From NCBI RefSeq assembly GCF_000143535.2, contig NC_037310.1, forward strand, positions 2,108,001-2,172,000: a stretch of DNA of 64,000 nucleotides, written 5' to 3'. Positions 36,369 through 47,317 of this stretch are shown here, in pieces. The translations under genes and the position numbers were made by a program. A model generated the notes under the pieces. That model was not told the DNA's origin, did no database searches, and saw nothing but the letters and a program-made list of their open reading frames with translations. The DNA is from Botrytis cinerea B05.10. Its lineage: Eukaryota; Ascomycota; Leotiomycetes; Helotiales; Sclerotiniaceae. Every line of letters begins with the position of its first letter. Position 1 is the first letter of the stretch.

Positions 36369-39300
36369 TCATCTGCCAAACTCCAAACTGGGTACAATCA
36401 CAGGGCCATATTTAGTTGGTGGACTAAATCCTCCATCTCCTTGCACCACAAAATCAACGGCCAGACTCAACTTGGCCAACCCAGCATTTCCACTGTGCAT
36501 ACTTCCATTTGCACTCATGCCGCCCATCATTGAATCTGGATCGAAAGCAACAAACGCTACGTAATTTCTCCTTCCCATTAACTTCTTCATATCTCGTGGT
36601 CCCCCATTGGTGTCTGTCTGGAATATCTCCATCATATCTTCTTTAGTATCGCTGACTTGGTTTGTTGTTTTAACACCATTTTGAGGAACGTAAAGCGGTT
36701 TATTGTTGTGAAGCATCTTGAGAACATATGACGGGGGCGGAGCGGCGACAACTGCAGATGCGATGATTTGATACATGGTTTTGTGGTCAGAGGGGTGAGA
36801 AGGATCGTGGACAAGTCCTGCACCGCAACAGTTTACGTCTAGGGATGAGTCAGAAATCTGTACTTTTGTAATAGATGCATAGGTAACTTACCGCCAGATA
36901 GGAATGTCATTCTGATACCCTTCTGGTGAGCAATTCCTTGCAAAGTCCGTATTAAATATGTCCGTTCCAAATCTTTACTTTCGTGTGTCCACATATCTCT
37001 CAACTCATCCGCAATATCAATATCACCGAATGTATTAAGCACACCTCCCATCAAACCAGATTTGCCAACTGCCTTCTTAACATGGGAAAAGCCAGTTGCC
37101 ACAGCTTCTTTACCTCCCACTACTCCAGCCACGGAACTTGTGACTTTTCCGAGTAAGTTATACGTACTGTTCACAGCTTTCTTACCTGTGGCCATGGTAT
37201 GCGCGAGACTTTCTACGGCTTCAAGTCGTGGATATACCACAGGAACTGATATCATCCATATGCAGTGTTGTACGCTCGGAGGTAAAGTGGCTACTTTAGG
37301 GAAGATGCCTTGATAGGTAGGGCCAGCGAGAACTTGGCGTTGATTACGTTCTGATCGACAATCTGGCCCTACCACAACGACGGAAGGTCCTAGATATTTG
37401 ACAAAGTGCCAACCAGTTCCGGTAATTGTAAATAAATCAATATCAGTGCTAACATTTCGAAGAATATCAACAGTGGTGTGGTGCTGAAAGAGAAGATACA
37501 TCTGAATACCAATACGACCAATGTTTCTGAACATGTTGGAATTTTGCATGTAGTCTGGATAAGAGCCATAGCCATCAAAACTTCAAAGTGTTAGTAACAG
37601 TAAGAGTGAAGAAATACAATGTCGAAAAACTTACATGTCATGGTCATCGACCTGTAGTATGTGAGGAATTTGAGCAAATGCCTCCCTCAAGTATGGCTGA
37701 TCAAAATGACTAGTATAGTAATGGAAATAAGCATGCGAGACGTCCTCCTCATGTCTTGCTGTCCATGCTGCACTTTTTCGGTTTTCTTTGCCGCTCATAG
37801 CAAGCCATTGCTTCAGCAAAGGTACGTCCTTCCATAGTCTATCGCCATATATTTGATCGCCCAAACCCAACTGCACGTGAAAACCACCACATTCAACGTT
37901 TTTCTGCAAAATATCTTTCCACATGAAACCAATACCGCCAAGCTTTGAACGCTCGTTGACGGTAGTATTCATAGCAAAATCGTTGCCAGAATGCGCAATA
38001 AATCTCCAATTTGTCTCGAAACGTCCAGCCACCAGAAACTCATATCGCGTGCAACCCAAATGCGAAGTTATAGCATAGGTCCACTTATCACCTGGACCTT
38101 CTCCCATTTTCAAATCCACATCATAGCGATAGAAGACCCATCTTTGATGCGTGTATATTGGGTTTGGCTTAAGTTGCCTGGGATTCGGCGACAGATCGAC
38201 ACTTTGATGAATATGGATAGTTGGTGGTTGTGGAGCATCTGTCACAAGCATAATTGTACCCAGCCATACGCCATTCTCCATATCCATATTAACGTACCGC
38301 AAATAAGGACCAAAATACACGCCATTCGTGGGAGCAACTTTATACATGTCAACCCCTGCGGTGGGAGGCGGCCCAGAAAAGCCTGCAGTAGTTGGCGTGC
38401 CTGACGCCATACTCATAATACTCTCCGCATAGCCCGGGGTGTGTGGAGGAAATCCTGGTGAGCCAACAAAGCCAGGCGAGGCCATTCCATGAAAGCCAGG
38501 TGATGCAAGAGATTGTTTGTTAAACATGCTCAAACCCGGAGACGCCATGGGGTTTCCATATCCAGCATAGGTTGATTGTACTGGTGAAAGCGGAACATCA
38601 TTTAGTGGAGTAGGGCCCTTGGGAAATTCCCATTGAGTGGCTTGAGTGGGAAGATGAATGTAATAATACTGACCAGAGTTCTGGTCGAGATGAGCGATCC
38701 AGCCCTCTGGAAGCGGTGGTGGAGATGACGGACCAGCGCCTTGAAAAGGAGAAATGTTGGCAGGCTGCGCTGATGGGCCAGCTTCAGTAGGCTGTTGATG
38801 TGGAATTTGTTCCTGTCGTGGCTCGTTTGCAAATGCAGGATGGTCAGGATTATTTGCGGGCGTTGCCAATGGCGGAGCAATATTTGGTTTTGGTGTAGTG
38901 TCTATGGCAGCAGGTGGATTGGTACGCTGTTGCTTCTCAGCCGGATACGCTTGTGAGTTATTGGCTCCAGGAGTCACACTAGAATAAGCTGGCGGTGGCT
39001 CTTCAGCAGACATTTGCATGCGCTGAAAGTCCTGTTCCAGAGTGTTAGCTGGCGGCGCCGAACCTTGTCTTTGGGGCCGAGTGACAGCGGGTGGAGGCGA
39101 CGATGGTGTGATTTCATTCAAGCCTTGATATACTCTAGGCGGGCCATGCGGGGCATTCTCCGGAGACTCGGTTGGAGTCCAAGGTCTTGCGGGAGGCGAT
39201 TGTGGCATTTGCGGAACAGGAGGCGGCGCATATTGATTAGCTCGCTGAGCAGCAGCAGCATTTTGCGCATGTAAACTACCTAAGGTTGCTGCACCTGCAA

Positions 39301-40090
39301 TCCCAGATGCAGCATATCGCGCCTCGATACCACCACCTCCAAGTTCGTTTGGTGGATCGATAGGAGTTTCTGGGGGAGGTGGGGATCCTCTATTTGCTCT
39401 GGTAGTAGAAGTTGAAGCTGTGGAAGCGAATCTATTCATATCATTCCTTGGAGTTGGTGAAAGTATTGAAGGTACCGCATTAGAAGAGGTAGGCTTAGGA
39501 ATAGGAGGTGGATAATAGTGTCTGTTGCCCTCCGAGTACGCACTTGCGCCAGATGAAGGAATTTGTTCCTTTGGAGGTAATCTGCCAAACATTCCTTCTC
39601 TATCTGGGGAGCTTATCTCTGGAGAAGCAGGCAAGGGCTGTGGTGCATTCCCCCTTCTCTCTGATAGCCCTGGGCCAGTTTTCTCTATAGGACTTGTAAA
39701 TCGTGGTGCTGTGTCATACGCATTTTGCCTGCTATTTCCTCCAGGTATTCTATTTTCTTGATCGCTCAGCTGAATCCTCTGTGGAGCCTTTCCTCGGTCG
39801 TCAGGATAAGGGGGGTTTGGTTTCTTCTGAAAAAGGTCGTCGTCGTCATCATCAGGATATGGCAAAGGATTTGCGGAGCTTGAGGCACCCGGTGGCAAGG
39901 GAAATGTAGGCTTGGTCGCAGGAGGTGGAGATGCAAATCGACTGGAAGAGCTGGATTCTGCTCGATGTCTGGGCGGACTTGTCGGCTTCACAATTCTCAA
40001 AGGTTCTATAGTGACGGTAGGACTATCGCAACCATCGCCAGGACGTTGCATGAATAGCTCATCGCCGGGTTTTCCAGTGCGCCGAGCCAT
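36369..40090 (-). CDS. PhoD-like phosphatase with WW domain and proline-rich N-terminus
   Basis: Predicted metallophosphatase/phosphodiesterase of the PhoD superfamily fused to a WW domain. Exons 40090-37635, 37580-36892 and 36838-36369 give 1204 residues. About 450 N-terminal residues are low-complexity Pro/Ser/Asn-rich. The WW domain is at about 460-490 (LPEGWIAHLDQNSGQYYYIH, both tryptophans present). The PhoD-like region starts near residue 580 and includes LGDQIYGDRLWKDVPLLKQW, DDHDI/FDGYGSYPDY across the first intron, VVVVGPDCRSERN, MTFLSGDVNCCGAG across the second intron, and MMGGMSANGSMHSGN near the end. The Asp/His-rich clusters fit the metal ligands. There is no signal peptide, so it is probably intracellular. 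WW domains bind PPxY-type ligands and the protein itself has many PP motifs. The substrate is unknown. Confidence 0.9.
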
Positions 40091-40254
40091 CTTGTACAGA
40101 TACCAGCGCTCCGCTAGATAAACTTGTCAAAGGGTCGGTAGATTCTTCTTAATACGAGTTCTTCCTTCAATAATCTGCTGAACAGATGGCTGAAATCGAG
40201 CCAAGCTCTTTGCCGGCGAGGCGGGGGGGAAGTTGCGTCAGGTATTATCAAAGC

Positions 40255-40458
40255 TTACAGCGGCCCCGAAAAAGGCCTGTAGGGCAGAAACAGATAAACG
40301 ATAAGAAAGCCTGCAAGAAGGAAGATCCAACAAGCCGTTGTAAACTTCTTCACGGCGTGAAATGCGAAACAGGGAAAGGTCTGGGATACAAATCCGTGTA
40401 GAGAGACAAGAATGAAGAGAGAGAGCTTACGAGTTAAGAAATCAAGCTTGGAGAGCAA
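40255..40458 (-). CDS. Small hydrophobic ORF upstream of WW-PhoD, possible uORF
   Basis: A 67-codon frame on the same strand, ending 165 bases before the WW-PhoD ATG. The encoded peptide has a strongly hydrophobic C-terminal half (TTACWIFLLAGFLIVYLFLP) like a single membrane span. It could be an upstream ORF in the leader of the WW-PhoD transcript, a tiny separate membrane protein, or chance. A donor-like CTGTAAGC overlaps its stop and a GTAAGC lies near its start, so the leader may be spliced, which would disrupt it. Confidence 0.2.
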   Translation of the reverse strand: MLSKLDFLTRKLSLFILVSLHGFVSQTFPCFAFHAVKKFTTACWIFLLAGFLIVYLFLPYRPFSGPL

Positions 40459-41804
40459 GTTTAACAGGTTAGAAGATTGTATTTGATTGAAATGAGTGAA
40501 TCTGAACGAATAACGAATAGGAAGGGCGGGGCAGTCAAACTCGCATACACAGGTTTTATCCTGAAGCCAGTCATCGTGAAGGGGTAAGGCAAAGACCCTG
40601 GCACAAAAGATGGGCGGCTACGAAACCTGATGGAGGGTGGTGGGATACCTACCGGTACTTATCCTCTAAACGCTTTGCGCATTGGTTATATTGAATGTGA
40701 GTGAACAGAAGTCTTCTTGGTATTGGTATTGACATTGGTTCTTGCTGTGTGATTGTTCGGTTGTGCGGTTGTGATGTATATATGATCATAGATGCGAATC
40801 TGTGAAGATTGTGAAGTCTAACTTGAAGCATGTTTGAAAGAGTTGGCTAAGAGTTTGCCCATCTCTTTCGCAATTTGTTTGCTTGCTGCCCAAGCTAATA
40901 ATTCATTGATCTAGTAGTGGTGAGTACCTACCCCCAATCACCTGGTGGATGTACGCTGTAGATGACACTAATGCCAAGAATCAACTTTCTTTCTTTTTCC
41001 TTCCGAGTCCCGAATCCTTCCCGTGATCTACTACAATTAGCATCTCCTAGGTATCTGTATTCTATTCCAGGTACAAAGACAGGTAAATGGTGACATCTCA
41101 CTTCCATCTAGAGGGAGTGAGTCAATGTAAAGTGCATTACACCTCCTTAGCGAGATTTCCGTCTATCCTCAACTATCTCGACTATCCACAGAGTAAGTAG
41201 ACAATGAGGTTATCTTCACTTCCCATGGCAAAAAAGCTACTCGACATACCCACGTGATGGAATTTCCAACATTCACGTTCCATCGGTCTCGTATGCCATA
41301 CCTAAAATAGCATATGGAATATTGATTTCCAAAGACCTGTAGGGACATCACACTCAGCACACTTATCACATCTTGGAGCACGTCTAGTTTGGCCTACATG
41401 TCTTTAAATATCTTTGGTATTCGAGAGTATGCAAATACTTGGCGATTAGGCTAATGAATACTCCATCCGACGTTCCAGTTGATTCATGCCATTTTCAAAA
41501 TGTATATCAAAGCATCGTGAGAAGTTTGCTCGTGGTCTTCCGGTCGAAATCGCAACAGCTTACAACCGGATTTTGACAGTGAAGCTTGAATGATAGTCTT
41601 ATAACCCTATAGAATCTAACAATCCGCATGTGCATTATCGTGTGCCGGTAATCCATACAATGGACATACTCAAATGCAACATTATCACAACTTGCATCAA
41701 CTCCTTACATATTCTCGTGCCATGTGCATACATAGGCTAGACTTTGCCCGTTGCCGTACCATTGCTCTGCTACACCGAAATCATGAAATTCAGGGGTTGT
41801 TAGT
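40459..41804. other. Divergent intergenic region between WW-PhoD and CDC6
   Basis: About 1.3 kb without a supportable gene. Short frames (40649-40831 -, 41169-41381 -, 41674-41943 +) show no motif. The right end leads into the CDC6 promoter boxes listed separately. Confidence 0.55.
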
Positions 41805-41844
41805 ACGCGTGAAATCCACTATACGCGAACGCGTTCAACGCGAT
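41805..41844 (+). promoter_or_regulatory. MCB (MluI cell-cycle box) cluster before CDC6
   Basis: Two perfect ACGCGT boxes (41805-41810 and 41829-41834) and two near-matches ACGCGA (41823-41828 and 41838-41843) lie 150-190 bases before the CDC6 ATG. ACGCGT is the known binding core of the fungal MBF factor that drives G1/S transcription, including cdc18/CDC6 in yeasts. Such density within 40 bases is unlikely by chance in this AT-leaning DNA. Confidence 0.75.
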
Positions 41845-41993
41845 CTTTTACATATCAATATCCGACCCATTGAATTTTGCAATTTGCTCATCATCACAAC
41901 TTCCTCATTTCTCTCAACTCCAAGTAAAACTTTGCGTGATTAAGAAAGAACATTCTTGAATTGGGTTGGAGAGATATATACACATCATCAATT

Positions 41994-43955
41994 ATGCCTT
42001 CTGTATTAGGAAAAAGAACCCGTAGCACCAGAGCGATAGCAGGTACGAAGCACCATTTCGCAGACATTCAATAACATTCTAACATTTCTTCTACAGAGTT
42101 CACAGTACCATCAACGCGCGCAAAACGTCAAACAAACACAGAAATATACAATGACGAGAATGAAAACCCTTTCATTACTCGCAAAAGGCGCGATGAGGTC
42201 GACGATTCCGATGACGATTCTATGGAGATTGACGAATTGTCGGCATCTATACCTATCAAGCCCTCGCCTTCGAAACATGGACTCGCAAGCAGAAAGATCG
42301 CATTGCCGAAAAAGACATTGATAGAAGAAGAATCTAAAACAGTCCAAATTCCTACTCCTCAAACACCTCGACATCGCGATGCGCTCTCCAAGAAAGTACA
42401 AATGACTCCTCGACATCGTGTCACTATTACTGGAAAGCCAACGACTCCTAGAACTCCAAGGACCCCTGTAACACCTGGCGGATCAATTGCGACTGTCTAT
42501 AGTCAAGCTCGACAGATCTTCACACGGAGCTCAGAGCCTGGACGACTTGTTGGAAGAGAGACCGAAAAGGGCGAATTGAACACTTTTGTACAGAATTGTG
42601 TCGATAAAACCAGTGGAGGATGTATATATGTTAGCGGTCCTCCTGGAACTGGAAAAAGTGCCATGATCAATGAAGTTACGACGGAATATGAAGAATCGAC
42701 CACATTACACAAGACATATGTCAATTGTATGAGCATGAAAACCTCGAAGGATTTGTATGGCATACTGCTGGAGTCTTATTGTGGTGAGGAAGTGGTTTTG
42801 GAAGGCGATGAAGAAAAGACTTTGCAGGACATGTTTGTTTCGAGGAAAAAGAGTAAGGATGTCTACCTCATCACACTGGACGAAATCGATCACATCCTCA
42901 CATTGGATCTGGAGATATTATACAAGCTATTCGAATGGTCTTTACAAAAGTCATCGCGCCTGATTCTTATCGGAATTGCAAATGCATTAGATCTTACAGA
43001 TCGTTTCTTACCAAGACTAAAGGCCCGGAATCTCCAACCACAACTACTCCCATTTCTTCCATACACCGCTTTGCAGATCAAGAATGTTATCATGACACGC
43101 CTTAAGTCACTGGTTCCCGCGGATAGTGCGACGCCAAATCACGTACCATTCCTCCATCCAGCAGCCATTGAGCTTTGCTCTCGAAAAGTAGCAAGCCAAA
43201 CGGGAGATTTGCGCAAAGCTTTCGACATCTGCCGAAGAGCAATCGATTTAATCGAGACCGAAACCAAGCAAAAGCACGAACAAGAACTCAAAGACAAAGT
43301 TCTCCTCGATAGCCCTTCCAAACGAATCCTAGAAGACAACATCAATCTCTCCTCCATTACAAACACCCCCAGCAAAAACATCTTTCGTCCACGAACCTTA
43401 GCTCAATCCCTCGCAACCCTCACTGTTGAAACCGCCCCCCGCGCCAGCATTCAACACGTGAACAAGATCACCGCATCCACCTTTGGAAACGGCTCGACCC
43501 AACGTCTCAAAACCCTTAATCTCCAACAAAAAGCCGCTCTTTGCGCTCTCCTCGCCCTCGAATCACGTAATCGCTCTCAATCCTCCAATCTCCTTGCTAC
43601 CCCATCGAAATCCCATAACCTAGCCCCAACCATCAAACAGTTGTATAACACATACAGCATGCTCTGTACTCGGGATGCAATCTTACATCCTTTAACGAGC
43701 ACGGAATTCAGAGATGTGGTAGGCAGTCTGGAGACGCTATCATTAGTCGCGCCGGTCGATGGAAAAAATGGCTCGTTTGTGTTAAATGGAGGAGTCAGGG
43801 CAAGAGGTAGGCCCGGGCGATTCGGATCCGGTGTGGGAGTGGGTGATGAGAAGAGAGTGGCTAGTTGCGTTGGACAGAAAGAGGTTGCGGCTGCGGTGGA
43901 GGGATTGGGAGCGGGAATTTTGAAGAGTATTTTGAATGGAGAGGGCTTGGATTAG
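41994..43955 (+). CDS. CDC6: Cdc6/Cdc18 replication-licensing AAA+ ATPase
   Basis: Binds ORC at origins and loads the MCM2-7 helicase in G1. A 49-nt first exon (41994-42042) and a long second exon (42097-43955) splice in frame to 635 residues. The basic N-terminus (GKRTRSTRA, then TRAKRQ and TRKRRD) looks like a nuclear localisation signal. It is followed by a dense set of Ser/Thr-Pro sites, including two copies of TPRHR and the run TPRTPRTPVTP, typical CDK sites controlling Cdc6 stability. Walker A GPPGTGKS is at about 197-204, Walker B LDEID at about 277-281, a sensor-2-type GDLRKAFDICRRA near 410, and a C-terminal winged-helix region. Orc1 is excluded by the absence of a BAH domain and by the size. 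The promoter has an MCB cluster. Confidence 0.95.
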
Positions 43956-44554
43956 CGGGGTTTTTTGTGCCAATTTGTATATTGTTGCATAGCGTTGCGT
44001 TGCGTTGCGTGGTTTGAGCGCTTTGGTTTGTGGACATGCATGGGCTGATGAGGCATTTACTTGGAGGAGTTGTATCGTTGCATAGGATGGAATGGGTGTC
44101 ATGAAAAAAATCACGCGGTGCAAATTATGGGTTTATGAAAGTAGTAGGATGGATAGAATAGATGGATACTACTTGTTTGTATAGGTAGTTATTGGTATAG
44201 GTATAGATTAATAGGATTGCACATTCAATCAATAATTATAATCAGCCATAACTCACTATGATCTGAATTGGAGGTGCAAACGTGGTATAATAGTCATTTG
44301 AAGTGATGCTGCATGATATTATTATCACTAGGGACAAATGTGAAAAATCTTATTATCACATCGATTGTAGAACACTCTCTCCTAATATAAATTCATTTCT
44401 AGGATGGATGTATTTCCAACTTTCGTAATCATATGATTGATCTAATGATTAATTAACATCATCCCAATCAGTGAGGGATTTCAAATCCCATTCCATTTTC
44501 TTTATATACGTATTATCATTACTTAATCCTCTCCTATATCACCTTTCTCAGCTT

Positions 44555-44617
<63 letters not shown>

Positions 44618-44643
44618 TATCCATCCATCCATCTCATTCCTTC
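43956..44643. other. Convergent intergenic region with microsatellite
   Basis: Lies between the stops of CDC6 (+) and the histidine-phosphatase-like gene (-), so it carries both 3' regions. Apart from the trinucleotide repeat listed separately and a short GCGTT repeat near 43990-44010, nothing was recognised. Confidence 0.65.
44556..44617 (+). repeat. (TCA)n microsatellite, about 20 units
   Basis: Perfect trinucleotide run followed by a few TCCA/ATCC units (about 44620-44635). It lies just 3' of the histidine-phosphatase-like gene, whose stop is at 44644, so it is probably transcribed in that 3' untranslated region as (TGA)n. Confidence 0.95.
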
Positions 44644-46303
44644 TTACTTCCCACCCTGCTCAGCAGCCACCGCAGCAGTCCCTGCATTCCCGGCCCCCAA
44701 TCTCTTCCTGCTCACGACTCTCAAACCGGCAACCACAAGGACCAAGGCCTCAATTCCCAAAACTACCGCCAACGTAACCATAGCGCCGATCACACCCGCA
44801 ACAGCTTTCGACATGCCTCCATTTCCGTCGCTATTCCCCGCGGAACCAGAGCCCGAGCTGGAAGAAGAAGATGCAGACGAAGAAGCGCAGTCGCCTGTCG
44901 ATTCTCCACATGCTTTGCACCAGTCTGCTTGGTCACCGATGGCGAATTTGTTCATCTCGTCGACGAAGGTGGTGTAGGGGAGAGTGAGTTCGGATTGGTT
45001 GAAGAGGGGGTACGAGACGAAGGGGTTTTCAGAGGCGGTGCCGTTGGAGAAGTAGAAACGGACTGAGATGTCGGAGGGGGAGGGATAGGAGGTATTGGAG
45101 ACGGTGGCGTTAGTGAGGAGTTCGAAGGTCATGGAGGATGCGTAGTCGACGATGCCGGTGAAGTTTGGGGAGAGCGTGGAGAGTCCCGAGAGTCCGAAGA
45201 AGGAGAGGAAGGAGGCGTAGGCGCCGAATTGGATGGAGACTGGCACGGCGGATTTTCCGGTGATGGTGGTGTTGAGTTGTTGGAGGCTAGTGGGTGTTAG
45301 TTGATTTGATTTGGTTAGGTTGTGGTGGACTTGGAGATGGTGGAGTTATAATTGTGTTTATTTGAGGAATAATAGATGTAAACTTTCATCTGATGATCTG
45401 ACGTGAGGTATGATAAATTTAAGGACTTACATTTGTGCTGCCAATGTAGATCCAGCAATCGCACGAATGGTATCTGAAGCATTATATGCGAGGTTGAACT
45501 CGTGAGTGTTGGCTAAAGCTAGCAATTGGGACTGTGTCTCATCCGTGAGAAGGTCATCGGAAGGAATAGATGAGTTGTGAATGGTAGAGACGTGAATGTA
45601 GTCATAAACTATATCTATTAATAATGCACCGATCAAACGGAAGCGATCAGATCTTACTTGTGTATGCATTCTTGAAAGTGTCCGTGCTGGAATTGAAAGT
45701 GGTGTTGATCACAGGGAGAAGGCTCTGATAGAAGCTCTTGGTCGAATTGAGTAGACTCGCATATTCTTCCGAATAGAAGTAGTTGTTGGAGCTGGTGACA
45801 GCATTTCCACAACCACTGGAGCCTTGCAGCCAAGACGAACTCTCTGAATTGGCACTGCTAGATGCTGTAGCAACAGCATTGACAGGAATAAGTTGGAAAC
45901 CACCTAAAGGTGCTTCAATAACTGTGCCATTGGCAAGTGTTTGACTTCCCAATGTTGCGCCAACAGGTGGGTATAGACCTTGGAGAAATCCGGATGCAGA
46001 GTTTTGAAGGACATTATCGACTGGAGCTTGAACATTCAATTGAGAGACCTTAGCTACGTCCGAACTGATCTTGTAAAGAGGAGAGGAGGCGTTGGAATCG
46101 ATGTATCTGTTTCGATAGAAATTTCCAGAATCATAAACTTGAGCATATCCAAGATCTGTGAGAGACGTAGGAGCATAGGATTTTGTAGTACGGTCTCCAT
46201 GACGATGGAAGATATAAACACCCAACACCGTTTCCGATGTAGATTCTTGAGCTTGAATCAAGGGCAGAAGAGCAGAGATAAAAAGAGCTTGCTTGGCCAA
46301 CAT
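44644..46303 (-). CDS. Membrane-anchored histidine-phosphatase-like protein (HAP clade)
   Basis: Secretory protein of the branch-2 histidine acid phosphatase fold. Exons 46303-45658, 45608-45431 and 45286-44644 give 488 residues; an alternative acceptor (exon 2 from 45614) would add two. A signal peptide covers about residues 1-18. The catalytic-histidine motif RHGDRT is at 34-39. Many Asn-x-Ser/Thr sequons follow, then a Ser-rich stretch and a C-terminal hydrophobic span (AVAGVIGAMVTLAVVLGIEA) with a basic RKR stop-transfer and short tail, so it should sit in the plasma membrane facing outwards. The usual second motif (HD plus neighbours, the proton donor) is not seen; the matching place reads SIQFGAYASFLSFFG. 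Phosphatase activity is therefore uncertain. The start ATG at 46303 is chosen because it begins the signal peptide; the frame is open further upstream. Confidence 0.87.
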
Positions 46304-47317
46304 CTTGAAGGTCCGGTGTATCAAACAAACAAGGTGACTAACAAACTGGCAGACCGAGTTTGAAAAGAGTAGTTGACTGCCCTTGAAAGAAAGCAGAGAG
46401 AGGTTTGAAGTATGAGTGACTGCTGGACTAATGCCATGTATATATCTACTATATTTCTGCACGCAGTCGGCTATCTACACCCGTCATACCTTCCTTATCT
46501 TTCAACCACATCTACTCGCAGATGTCTGTGTTGTACCGGAGATGCACAAAGCTACAGAGTAACCCAAAAGTGTGGTTAATATCCTCATTCCCATTAGCCT
46601 CCCGAGGCAATTAGCCAATCATTTCTTATATCTATCGTTAGTTCATGGAGGGGTATCAACAAAAGATCCACTCCCACTTTTCCCCTCACTAGAAAATTTT
46701 AGCTCTCCACTCAATTCGATTTATCAACTATCAGATCTTTTGGAATATTGGGAAAACTTCCTCAATCGGCCCCGAGGAAATGCTGCCGTTCGAAGATCGT
46801 GCACAACAAAACGAAGATTTGAGATGTGTCAACAGAGCAGCTAAATTATATCACACGGAATCCGCCTACGCCTTTCAATCACAAGCGGGGCTTCGGATTG
46901 TTTGTACATGCCCGTAGCTCTAGATTTATCCCATCTTTCTATCCACAAGGCCTCGGCCGAACAATGCAACGATAGCTTGGAGCCTTTGAATAGTTCCCGT
47001 TACCTTATATCAAGCTTGGAAATGGCGCCGATTGGTTGCGGGTGCAAGCTTTGGGAAAGGAACTACCCGCGTTAGGCATTGTCCGATATACAGCGATTTG
47101 ATTTGATGGCTGATTTATGTAATTATTCTATGTGGTCAAAAAAAATGTATCGCGCAGTTCGCTGAAGTATTATAACATGTTCCCAGTAAATCAATCGACA
47201 TCCTCCCTGACTGTTATCTGTTTAACGCCGAAATCACATGGTATCTCTCGCACATAAACTCCCTTCTGATAGAAACTCCCAATCCACCCGCAATACCATA
47301 AACTCCCGGTATTTGAA
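46304..47317. other. Intergenic region, about 1 kb
   Basis: Between the start of the histidine-phosphatase-like gene and the stop of the amino acid permease, both on the minus strand. No gene or repeat was recognised. Confidence 0.6.

Noticed and set aside
44471..44977. 168-codon plus-strand frame with poly-isoleucine
   Set aside because: It is produced by the TCA microsatellite and then runs antisense through the histidine-phosphatase-like gene.
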